Source of the DNA: Microbispora oryzae | GTDB lineage: Bacteria; Actinomycetota; Actinomycetes; Streptosporangiales; Streptosporangiaceae | NCBI RefSeq assembly: GCF_017896165.1 | Contig: NZ_JAFCNB010000005.1 | Span: 310,001-374,000, forward strand | Length of the DNA stretch: 64,000 nt | Direction: 5' to 3' | In this document: in pieces, positions 50,369 through 59,876 of the stretch | Layout: each line of letters opens with the position of its first letter | Position numbering within the stretch: the stretch's first letter is position 1 | The notes under the pieces: model-generated | What the model saw: the letters and a program-made list of their open reading frames with translations, nothing else | Told to the model about the DNA's origin: nothing | Databases searched by the model: none | Made by a program: the position numbers and the translations under genes

Positions 50369-51667
50369 GTGTCTTTCGTGTCCGACCTGCGCGTGGTTCT
50401 CCGAGGCCGTGACTTCCGGCGGTTGTTCGCCACCCGCCTGGTTTCGCAGTCGTCCGACGGGATCTTCCAGTTCGCCGTGGGCGGATACGCCTTCTTCAGC
50501 CCGGAGCGGCAGACGACCGCGACCGATATCGCGGCCGGGCTCGCCGTGCTGCTGCTGCCGTACAGCCTGCTGGGGCCGTTCGTGGGGGTGTTCATCGACC
50601 GCTGGTCGCGGCGGCAGATCCTCGTCATCGCACCGGTGGTGCGAGGAGCGCTGCTGGTGCTGGCCGCCTGCCTCGTCGCGGCGGGCACCTCCGACGCCGT
50701 CTTCTACGCGACCGCGCTCGGCGTCCTCGCGGTCAACCGTTTCTTCCTCTCGGCCCTCAGCGCGGCGCTGCCGCACGTCGTGCCGTCCGAGCACCTGATG
50801 ATGGCCAACGCGGTGACGCCCACCTCGGGCACGGTGGTGACGTTCGTCGGTGCGGGCGCCGCTGTCGCGCTCCGCGCGGTCGCCGGATCCGACGACAGGG
50901 GCGTGGCGGTGCTGCTGGTCTGCTCCGGTCTCGTCTTCGGGGTGTCCGCGCTGATCGCGCGGACCATGGAGCGCTCCCTCCTCGGCCCGGCGTACGATCC
51001 GGACCGCCCGCAGGCCCGTGAGGCCGTACGGCATGTGCTGACCGGCCTGGTGGACGGCGCGCGGCACGTCGCGCACCGGCGTTCGGCGGCGGCGGCCCTC
51101 GGCGGCATCGCGACCCACCGCCTGATGTTCGGCATCTCGACGGCGGCGGTGATGATGCTCTACCGCTACAGCTTCGCGTCGAACGCCGACGACGCGCTGA
51201 AGGGCATCGCGCTCGTGCTGGGCGCCGTCGGCGCGGGGAGCTTCGCCGCGGTGGTGATCACGCCGTGGGCCACCGAGCGGTTCCGGATCGAGACCTGGGT
51301 CCCGGCGATGCTGGTGACCTGCGGAGTCCTGGAGTTCGCCCTGTGCGCGACGTTCCACGAGTGGGCGTTCGTGGCCGCCGGGCTCGTGATCGGCATCGCC
51401 GGGCAGAGCGTGAAGATCTGCGCCGACACCGTCGTGCAGCGCGACGTCGAGGACGCCTACCTCGGGCGCGCCTTCTCCGTCTACGACATGCTCTTCAACG
51501 GGATGACGGTCCTCGGCGCCGCCCTGGCCGCGGAGTTGCTGCCGCGGAACGGGAAGTCCTATCTGGCGTTCGGCGTCATCGCGGCGGGTTACGTGCTGGG
51601 CGCGCTGGTCTACCGGCTGATGCTGCCGGCCGCCGTTCGCAGGCCGCCGGTCCCGGCCGTCGACTGA
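50369..51667 (+). CDS. MFS transporter (predicted drug-export type)
   Basis: A 432-residue, roughly 12-helix major facilitator protein. Early part: RRLFATRLVSQSSDGIFQFAVGGYAFFSPER, then GLAVLLLPYSLLGPFVGVFIDRWSRRQILV (A-motif region). It resembles enterobactin-exporter-like MFS proteins, but the substrate is unknown. GTG 50369 is the start; there is no clear Shine-Dalgarno. Divergent from idi. Confidence 0.9.
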   Translation: MSFVSDLRVVLRGRDFRRLFATRLVSQSSDGIFQFAVGGYAFFSPERQTTATDIAAGLAVLLLPYSLLGPFVGVFIDRWSRRQILVIAPVVRGALLVLAACLVAAGTSDAVFYATALGVLAVNRFFLSALSAALPHVVPSEHLMMANAVTPTSGTVVTFVGAGAAVALRAVAGSDDRGVAVLLVCSGLVFGVSALIARTMERSLLGPAYDPDRPQAREAVRHVLTGLVDGARHVAHRRSAAAALGGIATHRLMFGISTAAVMMLYRYSFASNADDALKGIALVLGAVGAGSFAAVVITPWATERFRIETWVPAMLVTCGVLEFALCATFHEWAFVAAGLVIGIAGQSVKICADTVVQRDVEDAYLGRAFSVYDMLFNGMTVLGAALAAELLPRNGKSYLAFGVIAAGYVLGALVYRLMLPAAVRRPPVPAVD

Positions 51668-51797
51668 CCGTTTCCGCAGGAAGACAGGGATGGGATGATC
51701 GTCGGATCCGGACTTGACTAAAACGCGCCCCTGGTTTTACCGGCCGCTGAAGAGTTAGTATCCCGGTCCCCGGTCCTTCATCGAACAGGTCGTTGTG

Positions 51798-53864
51798 ATG
51801 CCCTCCCCGCCACCCTCGACGGCAGGAGACGCCTCCGGCACGCAGGGAAAGGTGACACCGGCGGGACGGTCCACGGAGGCGGCGGCGCGGCAGACGGTGG
51901 TGACCACCCTCGTCGCGGCCGCCGCGAACGGTTTCTGGGCGGACTTTCACTCCTTCCTCGAACGCCTGCCGGTTCCGACATTCGTCGGGGTGCTGGCGAC
52001 CGGCGTGCTCGGCGGGCTTCTCCTACGGGGCCGGGGGCCGGCCGGCGTGCTCGCCCGGCTGGCCGGACGGCTCGGCCCACCCACGTCGAAGATGCGGGAC
52101 TGGTTCCTGGCCCCTCTCTCGCAACGTCCGCGGATGGCGAAGGCGCTGGCGGCGCTTCGCCGCGTCCTTCCCACGGTCGTGATCGCCTATCTGTCCGTGG
52201 CGTCCGGTGTGGTCGTCATCCTGGGCGTCTGGGGCGCCTCCCAGGGAGTATCGGCGCTGGTGCGGTGGGTGTCGTCCCCTTCCTGCGCCGATCCGCGGGA
52301 GTTGTCGGTGATCACGGCGCCGGAGAACGTCGACGCGCTCCGTGACGCCGCCGCGGCCTACACCGATGAGGCGGACGGCTGCACGCCGTACCGGATCTCG
52401 GTCGGCGCCGCGCCGTCGGCGGCCGAGATGTCCGACGGCTTCACTCTCGGCTGGTGCCGCGACGACGAGTCGTTCCCACGGCTCTTCGGGAGACGTCCCG
52501 ACGCCTGGATCGCGACCAGCACCGCCGAGGTGGCGCACGTACGGCGGATGCAGAGCCCTCTCGTCTCCTCGGGCCAGCCATGCGACGGGATGGCCGGTGG
52601 GAGGGCGACGCTGTCCCCGGGCCCGAGCGTGGCCGGCGAGCAGTTGATCGTCGCCATGCTCGCCGAGCGCGCCGACGATCTGAAGAATCTGCCCCCGGAG
52701 CAGAAGGGGGACAAGACCCTGGCGGACGTCGTGGGGGCGATCCGCACCCGGCTGGGCATGCGCCTGGTCTACCCACAGCCCGGCCTCTCCTCGGCCGGGC
52801 TCATCGCGGCCGCGCGCCTGGTCGGCCTCGAACGCCCCGAGGACACCGTGCGGAGCGTGGCCTCCGACGACAGCGCCGACGCACTCCTGTGCCGCTTCAA
52901 ACGGATGACGAAGGCCGAGAAGCAGGGGTACGCCCTGCTCGTCCCGGCCCACAGCGTTCAGGAGTACAACTCGGGGGAGATCACGAACGAGGGCTGCGGG
53001 GGTATGGATCCGAAGGAGCCCAGGCTCGACGAGGTGCAGCCGCCCGGGATGCCCGTCCTCGACTACCCGTTCGTCGACATCACGTGGCCGGACGAGAACG
53101 CCCCGGCTTCCCGGGACGAGTCCGCGGAACGCCGTCTCGCCTTGGGCCGCTTCGCCGGCTGGCTCGCGCACAAACACCCTCTCTTCGGCGGCCCTGTGCA
53201 ACCTCCCGCCCTACGGAGCGGCGCCGACGAGCTGGGCGACGCGAAGGATGAGATCGCCCGCCGGCTGCACCGCGTCGACCTGCAGTTCCTGCTCGACGTC
53301 TCCGGGTCGATGTCCCGATTGCTGCTGCCCACTAGTGAGGCGCTCCCGGAGATCAGGCAGACGCTCATCGAGGCCGACCGCCTCTCACTCAGCACGTTCT
53401 GGCAGGACAAGGACGAGGGCATCAGGATCAGCGATCCCACGGACAAGGAGGGGGCGAGCCAGCTCGGCAGGTTCGTCGGCCGATTCCGGCAGGAGCGGAG
53501 CCGGGGACGGGACGCACCACTGTCGAACGCGATCGACGAGCTGGGGAGGAAGTTCGGTCTCCCCGGTCGTTCGGTGGTCGTCGTCACGGACGGGGGACCC
53601 TTCGGGGCCGAGGGCATTCCCGGGCGGGCGGAGCAGGACATCGTGAGAGCGCTGAAGCGCAGCTCTTCGATCACGAACCTCTACATCCTCGTCTTCGGGC
53701 ACGGCGGGTGCGGTGGCAGGTTCCCGCAGCCGGAACGGCCGCCGGGATCGTCTCAGCACGTGGTCTGCGCCGAGATCGAGGGAGGGCAATCGCCCAGGAC
53801 GGGCACCCAGGCCGTGGCGAGCGCGCTGAACAGAGCGATCTTCACACTGCGGGGGTGGTCCTGA
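51798..53864 (+). CDS. Membrane-anchored protein with solute-binding-like and VWA domains
   Basis: A 688-residue protein. Two membrane helices at about residues 58-76 and 127-150 frame a short basic cytoplasmic loop, placing the rest outside. Residues about 165-420 look like a periplasmic-binding fold (LSVITAPENVDALRDAAAAY, later GEQLIVAMLAERADDL). Residues about 495-670 are a von Willebrand A domain with an intact MIDAS start DVSGSMS, then TFWQDKDEGIRI and SVVVVTDGGPFGAEG. Families with this fusion exist in actinomycetes, but no role is known. The stop overlaps the next start by TGATG, so the two are coupled. No permease or ATPase gene is nearby. ATG 51798; GTG 51795 is equivalent. Confidence 0.88.
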   Translation: MPSPPPSTAGDASGTQGKVTPAGRSTEAAARQTVVTTLVAAAANGFWADFHSFLERLPVPTFVGVLATGVLGGLLLRGRGPAGVLARLAGRLGPPTSKMRDWFLAPLSQRPRMAKALAALRRVLPTVVIAYLSVASGVVVILGVWGASQGVSALVRWVSSPSCADPRELSVITAPENVDALRDAAAAYTDEADGCTPYRISVGAAPSAAEMSDGFTLGWCRDDESFPRLFGRRPDAWIATSTAEVAHVRRMQSPLVSSGQPCDGMAGGRATLSPGPSVAGEQLIVAMLAERADDLKNLPPEQKGDKTLADVVGAIRTRLGMRLVYPQPGLSSAGLIAAARLVGLERPEDTVRSVASDDSADALLCRFKRMTKAEKQGYALLVPAHSVQEYNSGEITNEGCGGMDPKEPRLDEVQPPGMPVLDYPFVDITWPDENAPASRDESAERRLALGRFAGWLAHKHPLFGGPVQPPALRSGADELGDAKDEIARRLHRVDLQFLLDVSGSMSRLLLPTSEALPEIRQTLIEADRLSLSTFWQDKDEGIRISDPTDKEGASQLGRFVGRFRQERSRGRDAPLSNAIDELGRKFGLPGRSVVVVTDGGPFGAEGIPGRAEQDIVRALKRSSSITNLYILVFGHGGCGGRFPQPERPPGSSQHVVCAEIEGGQSPRTGTQAVASALNRAIFTLRGWS

Positions 53865-55342
53865 TGGCCGGGTGGCCGGCGCTCGGGTGGTCGCGGCTGC
53901 CGACCTTCCGGAGGCGGCTCGCCGCCGCGGGATTCGCGGTGGGCGTCCTCCTCGGCGGCCTCCAGCTCGTCCACGGCCGGCGGGACACGGCGTGCCACAC
54001 CGACGGGCGAATCACGATCGCGGCGAACAGCGACGTCAGCGCCGGGGGCTTCCGCAGGGACCTCATCCGGCAGTGGAACGAGAAGACGAAGCGCGACGAC
54101 AAGCTCGTCGAGATCTCCGACTCCACCGACGAGGCCAGGGCCGAGATGGCCGCCGCGGCCCAGTCGCACCGCTGCACCTACGACGTCTTCCTCCTGGACG
54201 TCGTCTACATCCCCGAGTTCGCGAGGAACGGTTACCTGACCGAGCTCACCCCCGAGGATTTCGGCGAGGACTGGCCGCGCTTCACCGAGGAGGTGCTGCG
54301 GGCGGCACGGGTCGACGGCGAGCAGTACGCCGAGCCGTTGGCCACCGACGCGCCGCTGCTGTTCCGCAAGGCCGGCCTCCCGCTCCCCGCCAGCTGGCCG
54401 GATCTCGTCGCGGACGCCGGTCGGTACGGCTACGTGGGGCAGTTCGACGACTACGAGGGAGGGACCGTCAACCTCATGGAGGCGGTGCTCTCCGCCGGAG
54501 CCGAGATCACCGATGGCGACGAGGTCGTGGTCGACCAGTACGCCGAGAAGACGAAACGGGCGCTCGGCGACCTGCGGCAGCTCCTCGCCGGGCTGGCGGG
54601 CGACGGTGGCCGGCCTCCTGGCTCCGGCGGGCCCGGCCCCTCGCCGCCCGATGGCGGCGGCGTCCGATGCCAGGACCGCCTGGGCCGCGGATGCCTGTTC
54701 CGATATCGGGAGGAGAGTAGTCTCCTGGCGTTCCGTGACGGCGATGTGGGCTACATGCGGAACTGGCCGTTCGCCTTTCCCCGCCTGGCGCTCGACCCGT
54801 CGATGCGGGCCAGGGACGGTTCTCCGCTGTTCAGGGTGACCCCCCTGCCCGGTGCGAGGATCACGGGCGGCTACGCCCTCGCGATCAGCGCGACCATGCC
54901 CGAGGAGGAGCGTCAGGACGCGGTGCGGCTCATCCGCTTCCTCACGTCATCGGACGCCCAGAAGAAGCTGTTCGCGTGCGGCGGATACCCGCCCGTGCTC
55001 AAGGACGTCTACACCTTCTACACGTCCTACACGTCGGAATCGCCCGGCTCCCGGACGTGCGGCGAACTCCAGCGCGAGTCGAATCCGTCCCCGGAACCCG
55101 GATCGGAGATGACGGCCCCCGAGCTCAAAACCTTCGCGCAGGCGATCCACGAGGCACTGGACGGAGCCGGGTCCCGCCCGGTCTGGCCCCACTACACCGC
55201 CTTCAGCGACACGTTCAGGTCCTGCGCGAGGAGAGCGGTGACCGGCGAGATCGAGCCGCAGGACATCGACATCGCCCGCTTCGCCGAGGCCCTGCGGGCG
55301 GCCAGGGACGGCAGGCGGCCGGAGGCGCCCTGCCCCGTCTGA
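53864..55342 (+). CDS. Extracellular solute-binding protein (family 1-like), partner of the VWA protein
   Basis: A 492-residue secreted or membrane-anchored protein. Hydrophobic N-terminal segment (residues about 18-36, AAAGFAVGVLLGGLQLV) without a clear lipobox. The mature part has family-1 binding-protein features: ITIAANSDVSAGGFRRDLIRQWNEKTK, YDVFLLDVVYIPEFARNGYLTELTPEDFGE, LATDAPLLFRKAGLPLPASWPDLV, VGYMRNWPFAFPRLA and GGYALAISATMPEEERQDAVRLIRFLTSSDAQKKLF. A Gly/Pro/Cys-rich insertion (about residues 248-275) is odd for the family. Coupled by TGATG to the VWA gene. With no transporter nearby, a sensing or binding role is more likely than import. Confidence 0.88.
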   Translation: MAGWPALGWSRLPTFRRRLAAAGFAVGVLLGGLQLVHGRRDTACHTDGRITIAANSDVSAGGFRRDLIRQWNEKTKRDDKLVEISDSTDEARAEMAAAAQSHRCTYDVFLLDVVYIPEFARNGYLTELTPEDFGEDWPRFTEEVLRAARVDGEQYAEPLATDAPLLFRKAGLPLPASWPDLVADAGRYGYVGQFDDYEGGTVNLMEAVLSAGAEITDGDEVVVDQYAEKTKRALGDLRQLLAGLAGDGGRPPGSGGPGPSPPDGGGVRCQDRLGRGCLFRYREESSLLAFRDGDVGYMRNWPFAFPRLALDPSMRARDGSPLFRVTPLPGARITGGYALAISATMPEEERQDAVRLIRFLTSSDAQKKLFACGGYPPVLKDVYTFYTSYTSESPGSRTCGELQRESNPSPEPGSEMTAPELKTFAQAIHEALDGAGSRPVWPHYTAFSDTFRSCARRAVTGEIEPQDIDIARFAEALRAARDGRRPEAPCPV

Positions 55343-55377
55343 CCCGCGGTCACGCCTACCGGGCCAATCTACCGGGA

Positions 55378-56814
55378 TCAGCTGATCAGGCCGTTGTCCC
55401 GCGCCCAGGCCAGCAGGGCCTCCGTGGCGGCCTCCTTGCCGATCAGGCCTTCGTCCATCCGCAGTTCGAGCATGTGCTTGTACGCCCGGCCGATGACGGG
55501 CCCCGGAGACAGGCCGAGGATCTCCTGGATCTCGTTGCCGTCCAGCTCGGGCCGGATCTTGGCCAGCTCCTCCTCCTCGGCCAGCCGGGAGATGCGCTCC
55601 TCCAGCTGGTCGTACGTCCGGGAGAGGGCGGCGGCCTTGCGCCGGTTGCGGGTGGTGCAGTCGGCCCTGGTCAGCTTGTGCAGCCGGTCGAGCAGGTGCC
55701 CGCCGTCCCGGACGTACCTGCGGACCGCGCTGTCGGTCCACTCGCCGGTGCCGTACCCGTGGAAGCGCAGATGCAGCTCCACCAGACGCGAGACGTCCGA
55801 CACGACGTCCTTGGGGAACTTGAGCTCGGCCAGCCGCTTCTTGGCCATCTGGGCGCCCACCACCTCGTGGTGATGGAACGACACCCGGCCGCCGGGCTCG
55901 TTGCGACGGGTCTTCGGCTTGCCGATGTCGTGGAGCAGCGCAGCCCACCGCAGCACCCGGTCGGGGCCGGTCGTCTCCAGCCCGATCGCCTGCTCAAGCA
56001 CGATCAGCGTGTGTTCGTAGACGTCCTTGTGCCGGTGGTGCTCGTCGATCTCCAGGCGGAGCTTCGGCAGCTCGGGCAGGACGTGGGCGGCCAGGCCGGT
56101 GTCGACCAGCAGCGTCAGCCCCGCCCGGGGGTGGCTGCCGCAGATCAGCTTGTCCAGCTCGTCGCGGATGCGCTCGGCCGAGACGATCTCGATGCGCCCG
56201 GCCATCGCCGACATCGCCGCGACGGCCGCCGGGGCGACGGAGAACCCGAGTTGCGCGGCGAAACGGGCCGCCCGCAGCATCCGCAGCGGATCGTCGTCGA
56301 ACGACTGCTCGGGGCTCGCCGGGGTGCGCAGCACCTTGGCGGCCAGGTCGGGGAGGCCGCCGTACGGGTCGACGAACTCGTGCTCGGGCAGCCGCACCGC
56401 CATCGCGTTGATCGCGAAGTCGCGGCGGGTCAGGTCGCCCTCAAGCGAATCGCCGTACGCCACCTCGGGCTTGCGGGAGGACGGGTCGTACGCCTCGCTG
56501 CGGTACGTGGTGATCTCCAGCTGCCACCCGGCCTTGCGGACGCCGACGGTGCCGAAATCGATCCCGACCGTCCAGACCGCGTCCGCCCAGTCCTTGACGA
56601 TCTCCAGGACCCGCTCGGGCCTGGCGTCCGTGGTCAGGTCGAGATCGTTGCCGGCGCGTCCCAGGAAGACGTCGCGCACCGTGCCGCCCACCAGGGCGAG
56701 TTGGTGTCCGCGCGCGGCGAACAGGCGGCCGAGCTCGTCGGCCACCGGCGCGATCCTGCGGAACAGCTCGGTCACGGCCCGCTGCTGGGTGTCGCTCAGA
56801 TTTGAAACGGACAA
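55378..56814 (-). CDS. pcnA: CCA tRNA nucleotidyltransferase
   Basis: A 478-residue enzyme adding or repairing the 3'-CCA of tRNA. N-terminal nucleotidyltransferase: LVGGTVRDVFLGRAGNDLDLTTDARPE (metal Asp pair), then RRDFAINAMAVRL and LRMLRAARFAAQLGF. A central HD-type phosphohydrolase motif follows (LLHDIGKPKTR, FHHHEVVGA). Tail RMDEGLIGKEAATEALLAWARDNGLIS. The start codon is TTG at 56812-56814 (AAGGA upstream); no ATG fits. CCA is not encoded in either tRNA-Ser of this window, so this activity is required. Convergent with the solute-binding gene. Confidence 0.93.
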   Translation of the reverse strand: MSVSNLSDTQQRAVTELFRRIAPVADELGRLFAARGHQLALVGGTVRDVFLGRAGNDLDLTTDARPERVLEIVKDWADAVWTVGIDFGTVGVRKAGWQLEITTYRSEAYDPSSRKPEVAYGDSLEGDLTRRDFAINAMAVRLPEHEFVDPYGGLPDLAAKVLRTPASPEQSFDDDPLRMLRAARFAAQLGFSVAPAAVAAMSAMAGRIEIVSAERIRDELDKLICGSHPRAGLTLLVDTGLAAHVLPELPKLRLEIDEHHRHKDVYEHTLIVLEQAIGLETTGPDRVLRWAALLHDIGKPKTRRNEPGGRVSFHHHEVVGAQMAKKRLAELKFPKDVVSDVSRLVELHLRFHGYGTGEWTDSAVRRYVRDGGHLLDRLHKLTRADCTTRNRRKAAALSRTYDQLEERISRLAEEEELAKIRPELDGNEIQEILGLSPGPVIGRAYKHMLELRMDEGLIGKEAATEALLAWARDNGLIS

Positions 56815-56947
56815 GGCTGGGTAGGTCCTTCGGTCACGGAACGAGTTCTCCCCCGGACGACCATGGTGTCATCAGGGGAGACGACACCTAGCGATCACCA
56901 TGCCACGGATGGTTCGGGGGCGCTGGACGACGCAAGGAGCACACGAG

Positions 56948-57484
56948 ATGAAAGACGCTCTCGCGATTCACCGCCGGCTCCTCGCCCACCAGATCCACCA
57001 TGAGATCGTACGTCTTCCGCGGCCGTTGACATGCTCCGACGAGCTTCCGGACGTGCTCGGGGTGGAGCCGGAGTCCTGTGTGTCGGTGTCGCTCTTCGAG
57101 GTGTCGGCGCGCCGGGGCGGCGAGCCGGTGGCCGTGATCAGCACGGTGGCCGCCCCACCCAGAGCTGCCGTGATCGGGCCGCTGCTGCGGGTCCAGCGGG
57201 TGCGGCCCGCGTCGTCCGACGTGGTCAACGCGGTCACCGACTACGCCGACGGACTGGTCTGCCCCCTCCTCCTCCCCGAGGACCTGACCGTGTTGATCGA
57301 CGAGCGCATGGTGACCGGGCTCGGCCCCGACGACGTCGTCCACACCGCGACAGGCGAACGCCGCACGGCGCTGCGGGTGCGTGCGATCCACCTGTTCGCG
57401 CTGGTATCGGCCAAGCCCGTGGACCTGACGACACCCCCGACAAGAGGCCTGGCGACCCTGGCGAGTCCAATGCGGACGGCTTAG
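56948..57484 (+). CDS. YbaK/EbsC-like protein (aminoacyl-tRNA deacylase superfamily)
   Basis: A 178-residue protein with the YbaK fold: LAHQIHHEIVRLPRPLTCSDELPDVLG, APPRAAVIGPLLRVQRVRPASSDVVNAVTDYADGLVCPLLLPEDLTVLIDERM and the gene's DVVHTATGERRTALRVRA. In related genomes this slot downstream of pcnA usually holds a NUDIX hydrolase. ATG 56948 follows AAGGAG (8-base spacing). Activity (editing deacylase) is inferred from the family. Confidence 0.8.
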   Translation: MKDALAIHRRLLAHQIHHEIVRLPRPLTCSDELPDVLGVEPESCVSVSLFEVSARRGGEPVAVISTVAAPPRAAVIGPLLRVQRVRPASSDVVNAVTDYADGLVCPLLLPEDLTVLIDERMVTGLGPDDVVHTATGERRTALRVRAIHLFALVSAKPVDLTTPPTRGLATLASPMRTA

Positions 57485-57530
57485 GCCATAGCATTCTGGG
57501 CGTGCGCCGTACCTCACCGCTGGGCCGCAC

Positions 57531-59807
57531 ATGATCCGTAAGGCCGCCCTGCTGACATTGCTGACCGCCCTGCTCGCTCCTCCGGGCATGGCCGGTGCGG
57601 CCGTCACTGCGCGTACGGAACACGCGGCCGCCGCCGACCCGCTCGTCGTCGAGCAGATCACGCCGGGCATCGTGCGCGACCCCGCCGCCCCCATCACGAT
57701 CAGCGGCACCGTCACCGGAACGCCGCTCAGCTCGGTCCGCGTCCAGGTCGACTATCTGGGCCAGCCGTTCCGCCAGCGCTCCGACATGGAGACCTTCCTG
57801 CGCTCCGACTTCTTCGCGGGCAGCAGGTTCTTCACCAAGGTCCAGTCCACGCCGCTCGACCAGTCGGGCAAACTGCCGTTCCGGTTCACCATGACGCCGC
57901 AGGAGCTACGGATGACGCAGCCCGGCGTCTATCCGATCGCGATCGAGGCCGTCGACGTCGCGACCGGCCAGCGGCTGGCCGTGAAGCGGACCTTCCTGCC
58001 GTATGTGCCGGCCGGGCAGCCGGTGCCGAAGGTCAAGCTCGCACTCGCGCTGCCGATCACCGACCGGCCGCACCGGGCCGACGACGCGACTTTCATGGAC
58101 GACGACCTGCGGGCCTCGGTCTCCTCCGGCCGGCTGGCCGCGCTGCTCAAGGTCGCGCAGACGGCGCCCGCCGACGTGACGTGGTTCGTCGACCCCGCGG
58201 TGCTCCAGGACGCCGGTCAGGCGTCCGCCGGCGCCTACGTCGTCAGGAAGGGCACTCAGTCGCAGCGGCAGAACGCCGACCCCCAGGCCGGTCAGTGGCT
58301 CACCGCCCTGCGCACCGCGCTGACCGGCAAGAACGTGGTCGCCATGCCGTACGCCGACCCGGACGTGACGTCGATGGTGCACAACGGGCTGGAGGAGCCC
58401 GCCGTGGCCGCGATCCAGCGCGGCGCGGCGCTCGCCGGCGACCTGCTCGGCCGGGAGGTGTCCGCCGGCACCGTCTGGCCCGCCGACGGCCTGATCGACC
58501 GCGACGCCGCCGACGAACTGGCCATGTCGGGGGTGAAGTCGCTGCTGCTCTCCGGCGACGCGCTGCCCGTGCCCCTGCCCGTCCCCCCGGGCGTCACGCA
58601 GGACGCCGAGGCCCAGGCCGGCCGGTCGACGGCACCGGACACGACGGCCGGGCAGGGCGCGACCACGCTCGCGACGGTCGCGGACACCCCGATGACGGCC
58701 TTCCTCTCCGACCCCGCCCTCGGCGAGATCCTCGCCTCCGACGTCTCCGCCCCCGGGGCCGCCCTGCTCGCCCGCCAGCGGTTCGTCTCCGAGACCGCGA
58801 TGCTCGCCTTCGAGCAGGCCACCGCCGGCGGTCCTTCCTCCGCGACCGCCGCGTCCCGGCAGAAGAGCGCCACCGTCGTCGTCGCGCCGCCGTCCCATTT
58901 GTGGAACCCCGACCCCGCGTTCGTCGCCTCGCTGCTGCAGGCCGCGGGCAAGGCGCCCTGGCTGCGGACCACCCCGCTGACGTCGGTGAAACCCGCCCGC
59001 GGCGCCGCCCCCAAGTCCGACCTCGCGTACGGGGAGCGGGAACGGCAGGCGGAGCTGAGCCGCGCCTACATGAACGGCGTCCGCAGGCTCGACCAGAAGT
59101 CGGAGGCGGCCTCGACCGTCACCGACCCGCACAGCGAGCTCTTCCACGAGGCGATCCTGCGGCTGATGTCGTCCGCGTGGCGGGACGACGCCAAGCGGGC
59201 CGCCCTGTTCAGCAAGCAGGTGCAGGGTGCGATCGACCACCGCCTCGGCCTGGTGTCGGTGATCAACACACCCCGTGCCATCGCCGGCGCGAACGGCCAG
59301 GTGCCGGTGAGCGTGGCCAACAACCTCGACAAGGACGTCCGTCTCCGGGTGAGGGTGACCTCGGAGAACACGTCGCGTCTGGAGATCGACGCGCCCGACG
59401 GCGTGTTCGAGACCGAGCCGACCCGCGTCTACGCGGGGCGCAGCCAGCTCGTCAACGTGCCGGTGATCGTCCCGGTCGGAGGCGGCGAGGCGACCATCCG
59501 CATCCAGGTCCTCACCGCCGACCGGTTCGATTACGGCGACCCGGTGCGCGTGGTCGTCCGCGCGACGGGCTACACGGGCATCGCCCTGGTCATCGTGGGC
59601 GCGGCTCTCGGCATCATGCTCGCGGCCGTGGTGATGCGCGTCCTGCGCCGCCGCTCGCGCAAGTCGTTCCCGTTCGGCCCCTCCGGCGGTGCGGGCGGCA
59701 CCGGCGGTCCGAACGGCTCGGACGGCTCCGGCGACGACGGAGCCGGGGCCGGGGCCGAAGCCGAGCGGACCGTACCGGCCGAGCGGACGAAGACGCCTCC
59801 GGCGTAG
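57531..59807 (+). CDS. DUF6049 family secreted membrane-anchored protein
   Basis: A 758-residue exported protein with a signal sequence (LLTLLTALLAPPGMAGA) and one C-terminal membrane helix (ALVIVGAALGIMLAAVVMRVL) followed by basic RRRSRKSF and a Gly/Ser-rich tail, so the bulk lies outside. The N-terminal part is beta-rich; the centre has alpha/beta regions. It precedes murJ in actinomycetes (Rv3909-like) and presumably acts in cell-envelope assembly; no activity known. Start ATG 57531. Confidence 0.9.
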   Translation: MIRKAALLTLLTALLAPPGMAGAAVTARTEHAAAADPLVVEQITPGIVRDPAAPITISGTVTGTPLSSVRVQVDYLGQPFRQRSDMETFLRSDFFAGSRFFTKVQSTPLDQSGKLPFRFTMTPQELRMTQPGVYPIAIEAVDVATGQRLAVKRTFLPYVPAGQPVPKVKLALALPITDRPHRADDATFMDDDLRASVSSGRLAALLKVAQTAPADVTWFVDPAVLQDAGQASAGAYVVRKGTQSQRQNADPQAGQWLTALRTALTGKNVVAMPYADPDVTSMVHNGLEEPAVAAIQRGAALAGDLLGREVSAGTVWPADGLIDRDAADELAMSGVKSLLLSGDALPVPLPVPPGVTQDAEAQAGRSTAPDTTAGQGATTLATVADTPMTAFLSDPALGEILASDVSAPGAALLARQRFVSETAMLAFEQATAGGPSSATAASRQKSATVVVAPPSHLWNPDPAFVASLLQAAGKAPWLRTTPLTSVKPARGAAPKSDLAYGERERQAELSRAYMNGVRRLDQKSEAASTVTDPHSELFHEAILRLMSSAWRDDAKRAALFSKQVQGAIDHRLGLVSVINTPRAIAGANGQVPVSVANNLDKDVRLRVRVTSENTSRLEIDAPDGVFETEPTRVYAGRSQLVNVPVIVPVGGGEATIRIQVLTADRFDYGDPVRVVVRATGYTGIALVIVGAALGIMLAAVVMRVLRRRSRKSFPFGPSGGAGGTGGPNGSDGSGDDGAGAGAEAERTVPAERTKTPPA

Positions 59808-59876
59808 GTTGGACCACCCGAGGAGGCGTCCGGCGGTTCCCACCCGAGTCCGGCCGCCGCGAGCTGAAGGGACATC

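Noticed and set aside
57906-59843. Long minus-strand frame opposite DUF6049
   Set aside because: Antisense to a conserved gene, Arg/Gly/Asp-rich, no recognisable start or motif.
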